Assembly (NCBI GenBank): GCA_038065335.1
Contig: JBBTRD010000024.1
Location: 1 to 32,696, forward strand
Source of the DNA: 2-01-FULL-41-21 sp038065335
Lineage (GTDB): Bacteria; Patescibacteriota; Minisyncoccia; 2-02-FULL-40-12; GWA2-44-9
Length of the DNA: 32,696 nt
Direction: 5' to 3'
Shown: positions 29,251 to 32,696 of the stretch, one piece after another
Position numbering within the stretch: position 1 is the stretch's first letter
How the letters are laid out: every line of letters begins with the position of its first letter
The notes under the pieces: generated by a model
The model's database searches: none
Seen by the model: only the letters and a program-made list of their open reading frames with translations
What the model was told of the DNA's origin: nothing
Made by a program: the position numbers and the translations under genes

Positions 29251-31581
29251 CCATTGCCATTTTTCTATTTCTTCGGGATCAACGCCATTTTTACGGATAA
29301 ATTCGCCATGTTCCTGAATCTTTGTTTTATACTGCGCGATAATATCATCGGCTTTGCTTTGTTCTACAACACCATTCTTGGCCAATTTTTGATAGGCTTC
29401 AATAATTAAATGGTAACGGCTAGTCTCGTTGCGAATCTGCATATCGAACGGTGTCGTCGTCGAACCATTCTCGATATAACCGTGGACCGAAAAGCGGTCA
29501 GTTTTTTCTTGTGTATTAAAAAGTGTCTGTTTTAATACTTGAGGATAGCCATGAAAGTTAAAGATGACAGGTTTGTCGCGGGTAAATAACTCATCGAAGC
29601 TCAATGGATTTTTAGATTCCGCATTGCCTAGACCTAGAGAAGTAAGTTCAAGAATGCTCACGAAGCGGACTCGCGCTTCCGGAGTATGATATTTGATGGC
29701 ATCAAGCGCGGCCAGGGCTTCTTTGGTCAAATATTCACCCGCCGCGCTAAAAACGATATCAGGGTTGTCTTCACTCGCGAAGTCCCAGACCATCATTCCT
29801 TGCTCCAATTGCCGAGAAGCCAACTCGGGCGTCAGCCAACGAGGCTCCAATGTTTTGCCGGCAACGATTAGATTAATCCCATTTTTTGAAGTGAGGCATC
29901 GCTCCAGCACGGCCAAGGTCATATTCCCGTCCGGCGGAAAATAGACATGAGTGGAACAACTTATCTTTTGGGCAATATCGCTGATAAATCCGGGATTTTG
30001 GTGCGAAAAACCATTATGCTCTTGGCGCCAGCCCGATGAAGTCAAGATGTAGTTTAAAGACGGAATATCTCCTCGCCATGGAAATTCTCGAGATTGTTTT
30101 AAAAATTTCGCGTACTGGTCCACCATACTGGACACAATTTGAACAAACGCTTCGTAAGTCGCGAAAATGCCGTAGCGGCCCGTGAGGGCGTAGCCCTGCA
30201 TCAGCCCCTGTAAAGAATGCTCGCTCAACATCTCAATCACCCGCCCCGACGGCGTCAGATCCTTGTCCCATTCTTTTATCGGCCAAGTAAAGGCGCGGGC
30301 CGTAGTTTGAAAGACAGTCTGGAGTTTATTGGAATAAGTTTCATCAGGTGAAAATAATCTAAAATTAGCTTGGTCTTTATTAAGCTTAAAAACTTCGTTT
30401 AAATACAACCCGGTGCGGACCATGCTGCTGGAACCAATCGTCCCCGGCACGGACGCGTCTTCCATAAATTCCTGAACTTTCGGCAACAACAAATTTTTCA
30501 TAATTTCTCCGCCCAAAGTATGCCTACTGGAACCCATCTTGAATCCTTCTTCCGGGACAAGCGATTTAACTTCGTCATTAAAACCATTACCAGCGTTAAA
30601 TAATTCTTCAAATTTGTATGAACGGAGCCACTTTTCGAGAGCTTTTAATTCTGTTTTATCGGTTTTGGCCAACGGTGCCACAACTTGGTGTGATAAGGCG
30701 TTGCCCTCTATTTTTTCACCTTTTAATTTTTTAATTCCCGTCCACCCTTTGGGTGTCCGCAGAATAATCATGGGGAAACGAGGCGAGACAACCGCCTGCC
30801 CGTTCCGCGCTTTTGTTTGAATGGCTCGAATTTTCTGATATGAGTCCTCGAGCACGTTCATCATCCGTTCATAAATCACCTTATCAGTCCCCTCCACAAT
30901 CACCGGCTCGTAGCCATAGCCGTAAAACAAAGACTTGAGTTCACGATTGGACATTCGGCCGAAGATCGTTGGTCCGGAAATCTTATAACCGTTTAAATGT
31001 AAAATCGGTAAAACCGCGCCATTGATGGCCGGATCAACAAATTTGTTTAAATGCCAAGCCGTGGCCGTGGGACCAGTTTCGGCTTCGCCGTCGCCAACCA
31101 AACAAGCCACAACCAAGTTAGGATTATCCAGCGCCGCGCCATATGATGTCGAAAGGGAATAACCCAACTCCCCGCCTTCAAGAATTACCCCCGGCGCGCC
31201 GGGATTAGCGTGGCTGGGGAAACCGTACGGCCAACTGAAATTACCTACCATGTACCCTAAACCATCGAGATTTGACGTGGCCGAAGGATAGAATTTATGA
31301 AGCGTGCCCTCCATGAACAAATTGGCCTGCAAAGCCGGAAAACCGTGGCCCGGCCCCAGCACAAACATCATGTCAATAGCATGTTTCTTGATTAAATAGT
31401 TGAGATTCGCGTAAAGAAAATTAATCCCCGGGCAGGTCCCCCAATGGCCCAGAAGCCGGGGTTTAATATCGTCCGGCGAGAGTTTGTCCTCTAATAAAAA
31501 ATTGCTCCGCAGATAAATTTGGGCCGCGGAAATATAGTTCGCCGCCCGCACGTATTTCTTGATAGCCTCAATATCGTTCAT
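29236..31581 (-). CDS. xfp: Phosphoketolase (xylulose-5-P/fructose-6-P)
   Basis: 781 aa, full family length (~790-820). Thiamine-diphosphate enzyme: GHWGTCPGINFLYANLNYLI, LGPGHGFPALQANLFMEG, SHANPGAPGVILEGGELGYSLS, then the ThDP/Mg motif GDGEAETGPTATAWHLNKF, LHLNGYKISGPT, and later SSGWRQEHNGFSHQNPGF and the C-terminal YGIFATYEAF region. It splits xylulose-5-P (and probably fructose-6-P) into acetyl-P and a shorter sugar phosphate with inorganic phosphate. Its last codons (SRTK-stop) lie in the arm of element D. An extended -10 lies 6 nt before the ATG. With ackA it gives ATP without lower glycolysis. Confidence 0.95.
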   Translation of the reverse strand: MNDIEAIKKYVRAANYISAAQIYLRSNFLLEDKLSPDDIKPRLLGHWGTCPGINFLYANLNYLIKKHAIDMMFVLGPGHGFPALQANLFMEGTLHKFYPSATSNLDGLGYMVGNFSWPYGFPSHANPGAPGVILEGGELGYSLSTSYGAALDNPNLVVACLVGDGEAETGPTATAWHLNKFVDPAINGAVLPILHLNGYKISGPTIFGRMSNRELKSLFYGYGYEPVIVEGTDKVIYERMMNVLEDSYQKIRAIQTKARNGQAVVSPRFPMIILRTPKGWTGIKKLKGEKIEGNALSHQVVAPLAKTDKTELKALEKWLRSYKFEELFNAGNGFNDEVKSLVPEEGFKMGSSRHTLGGEIMKNLLLPKVQEFMEDASVPGTIGSSSMVRTGLYLNEVFKLNKDQANFRLFSPDETYSNKLQTVFQTTARAFTWPIKEWDKDLTPSGRVIEMLSEHSLQGLMQGYALTGRYGIFATYEAFVQIVSSMVDQYAKFLKQSREFPWRGDIPSLNYILTSSGWRQEHNGFSHQNPGFISDIAQKISCSTHVYFPPDGNMTLAVLERCLTSKNGINLIVAGKTLEPRWLTPELASRQLEQGMMVWDFASEDNPDIVFSAAGEYLTKEALAALDAIKYHTPEARVRFVSILELTSLGLGNAESKNPLSFDELFTRDKPVIFNFHGYPQVLKQTLFNTQEKTDRFSVHGYIENGSTTTPFDMQIRNETSRYHLIIEAYQKLAKNGVVEQSKADDIIAQYKTKIQEHGEFIRKNGVDPEEIEKWQWSRTK

Positions 31582-31587
31582 ACAACT

Positions 31588-31596
31588 ATTCTACCA
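31588..31596 (-). promoter_or_regulatory. Extended -10, leaderless promoter of xfp
   Basis: TGG-TAGAAT on the - strand with 6 nt (AGTTGT) to the ATG at 31581. No good -35, as is common with an extended -10. Confidence 0.55.
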
Positions 31597-31628
31597 GTTT
31601 TTTAGTAATAAAAAAGTCTCTATCAACT

Positions 31629-32696
31629 TTAAACCCCAACCCCAATGGCTTCGCTAATGTGGTGATATCCATCTCGTTTTAAAAGTTTGACTAATCCTTT
31701 ACTAATCAGCCCGATTTGCTGGGGACCCATATAAACCATGCCCGTAATCAATTGCACCAGCGAAGCGCCAAGCTTTATTTTTTGATAAGCATCCTCGGCC
31801 GTAAAAACTCCGCCCACGCCAATCAATAAAAATCTTTCGTGATAGTGCCTATAAGCGTAGCGCAACGTTTCGTTAGATTGATTTTCCAAGGGCTTACCGC
31901 TAAAATTCCCCGCACCCGCTTTCGCGATTTCCTCCTGGTCAAAAGCCAGATTATTGCGGTCTTTAGCTAAATTAGAAAAAATCAAACCTTTTATAAACGC
32001 GAACGGAACGGCCGCTTCAATCAACTCTTTGGCCTGCTCAAATGTTTTTTCCAACGGCATTTTAATAAACACCGGCCGACTAATATTCAACACGTCTAAT
32101 CGTGAAAGAGTTTTTGTTAATCCCACCGAGGAATCCAGTTTTTCTTTTAAATTTTCCAGATTGCGCAAGTTGGGACAACTAATATTCAGTTCGTAATAAT
32201 CAAAATTTTTAAATTTTTCAGCCTCAACAAAACCGGCCACAATATTTTCTATCATTGTTTCAAAATCAATATAGACTTTGTTGGTCGCCCCAATACTTAC
32301 TCCTCTTATCGCTCCGTTTAAATTTAAATTCACATAAGCCAGTACCTTGGCCACGCCCTCATTTTTAAAACCTTTATTTACCAGCAAGGATTTAGATTTT
32401 GACAAACGCCCCAGCATCGGTCGCGGATTGCCGGCGTAGGGCTCAACCGTCAGCGTGCCGATGGTATGAAAACCAAAACCGACGCTCGGCAAAATTTCAA
32501 CCAAATCGGCATTGTAATCAAAACCGGCCGCCAAACCGATAGGATTTTTAAAAGCTAAGCCGACCAAATTTTGATTCAAAATCGGGTTTTCATAGCTCCA
32601 CATTTTTCCGAAAAGTTTTTTGAAAAAACGATGCTGCCCCAACCACCGCCCGCCGACAAGAAAAAGCTCATGAACCCCATCCGCCGGAAACAAAAA
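31629..32696 (-). CDS. pyrD: Dihydroorotate dehydrogenase, class-2-like (5' partial)
   Basis: About 355 codons are present and the frame is open to the right edge, so a dozen or so N-terminal residues are missing. The N-terminal helices (ADGVHELFLVGGRWLGQH) and NPIGLAAGFDYNADLVEILPSVGFGFHTIGTLTVEPYAGNPRPMLGRL followed by NKGFKNEG match class-2 (quinone-using, membrane-associated) enzymes. FMN-binding parts include IGVGGVFTAEDAYQKIKLGASLVQLITGMVYMGP. It oxidises dihydroorotate to orotate in pyrimidine synthesis. The active-site loop reads ELNISCPN: Cys stands where class-2 enzymes usually have Ser (NISSPNT), as in class 1. The stop is 35 nt upstream of the xfp promoter. Confidence 0.9.
   Translation of the reverse strand, partial: FLFPADGVHELFLVGGRWLGQHRFFKKLFGKMWSYENPILNQNLVGLAFKNPIGLAAGFDYNADLVEILPSVGFGFHTIGTLTVEPYAGNPRPMLGRLSKSKSLLVNKGFKNEGVAKVLAYVNLNLNGAIRGVSIGATNKVYIDFETMIENIVAGFVEAEKFKNFDYYELNISCPNLRNLENLKEKLDSSVGLTKTLSRLDVLNISRPVFIKMPLEKTFEQAKELIEAAVPFAFIKGLIFSNLAKDRNNLAFDQEEIAKAGAGNFSGKPLENQSNETLRYAYRHYHERFLLIGVGGVFTAEDAYQKIKLGASLVQLITGMVYMGPQQIGLISKGLVKLLKRDGYHHISEAIGVGV

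Noticed and set aside
1..32696. TGA recoded as Gly, as in some Patescibacteria lineages
   Set aside because: Several family-complete proteins end at TGA (e.g. the GT at 2586, the GT at 10504 after gap removal), and no in-frame TGA splits a known domain.
1..32696. tRNA or rRNA genes, insertion sequences, integrases, CRISPR arrays
   Set aside because: No cloverleaf with anticodon and CCA-type ends, no rRNA segment, no transposase motif and no regular repeat-spacer array was found by eye on either strand.

Overview
Kind of organism. The window looks like a scaffold from an uncultivated, small-genome bacterium of the Patescibacteria (Candidate Phyla Radiation), most likely Parcubacteria or a relative. 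The reasons are moderate-to-low GC, the standard code with TGA as a true stop, and families I associate with this group: a DUF5671 membrane protein, S-layer-like and repeat-rich surface proteins, a short single-TM protein ending in an ILFWENL-type motif, and TPR-fused membrane glycan enzymes. Fermentation by phosphoketolase plus acetate kinase also fits. This placement is from memory of family content, not from a search. The scaffold has two 100-N gaps. The first is almost certainly artificial, because 55 identical bases flank it.

Layout. 1-1335 (+): cobalamin-binding-type radical SAM protein, cut by the left edge, ending in a shared hairpin terminator. 1354-10481 (-): five GT4 glycosyltransferases, one GT2, and three envelope proteins (two surface proteins and a small membrane protein). 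10504-13381 (+): a divergent GT4 (through the artificial gap) and a multi-span membrane protein. 13378-15627 (-): O-antigen-ligase-like protein with TPRs. 15669-19368 (-): a four-gene set of a secreted protein, a TMTC/PMT-like GT-C protein with TPRs, and a sorbosone/PQQ-dehydrogenase-like beta-propeller. 19498-23229 (-): a 1243-aa S-layer-like protein behind a roughly 500-nt structured leader. 23892-27915 (-): ComEA-like protein, FKBP, DUF5671 protein, tRNA-binding protein, HTH protein, cold-shock protein. 28046-32696 (-): acetate kinase, phosphoketolase and a partial class-2-like dihydroorotate dehydrogenase.

How the genes may work together. Seven cytoplasmic glycosyltransferases, a ligase/polymerase-like protein and a PMT-like membrane transferase lie among abundant exported Thr/Ser/Pro-rich proteins. 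This suggests a surface glycan and protein O-glycosylation locus that decorates an S-layer. Phosphoketolase and acetate kinase form a direct route from xylulose-5-P or fructose-6-P to acetate plus ATP.

Most striking structure. (1) Four intergenic inverted-repeat elements (2520-2584, 25317-25451, 26394-26466, 29137-29250) have a right arm that ends exactly in CGGGATG, where ATG is the start codon of the next gene. Three of them fill the whole space between a stop and the next start. (2) Many operon-first genes have a TATAAT-like box 5-7 nt before the start codon and no Shine-Dalgarno sequence, which is the signature of leaderless transcripts. (3) Palindromic or low-complexity DNA elements sit in frame inside several glycosyltransferase genes, twice at the same inter-domain hinge. 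(4) A domain of about 135 aa is shared by two surface proteins, C-terminal in one and N-terminal in the other.
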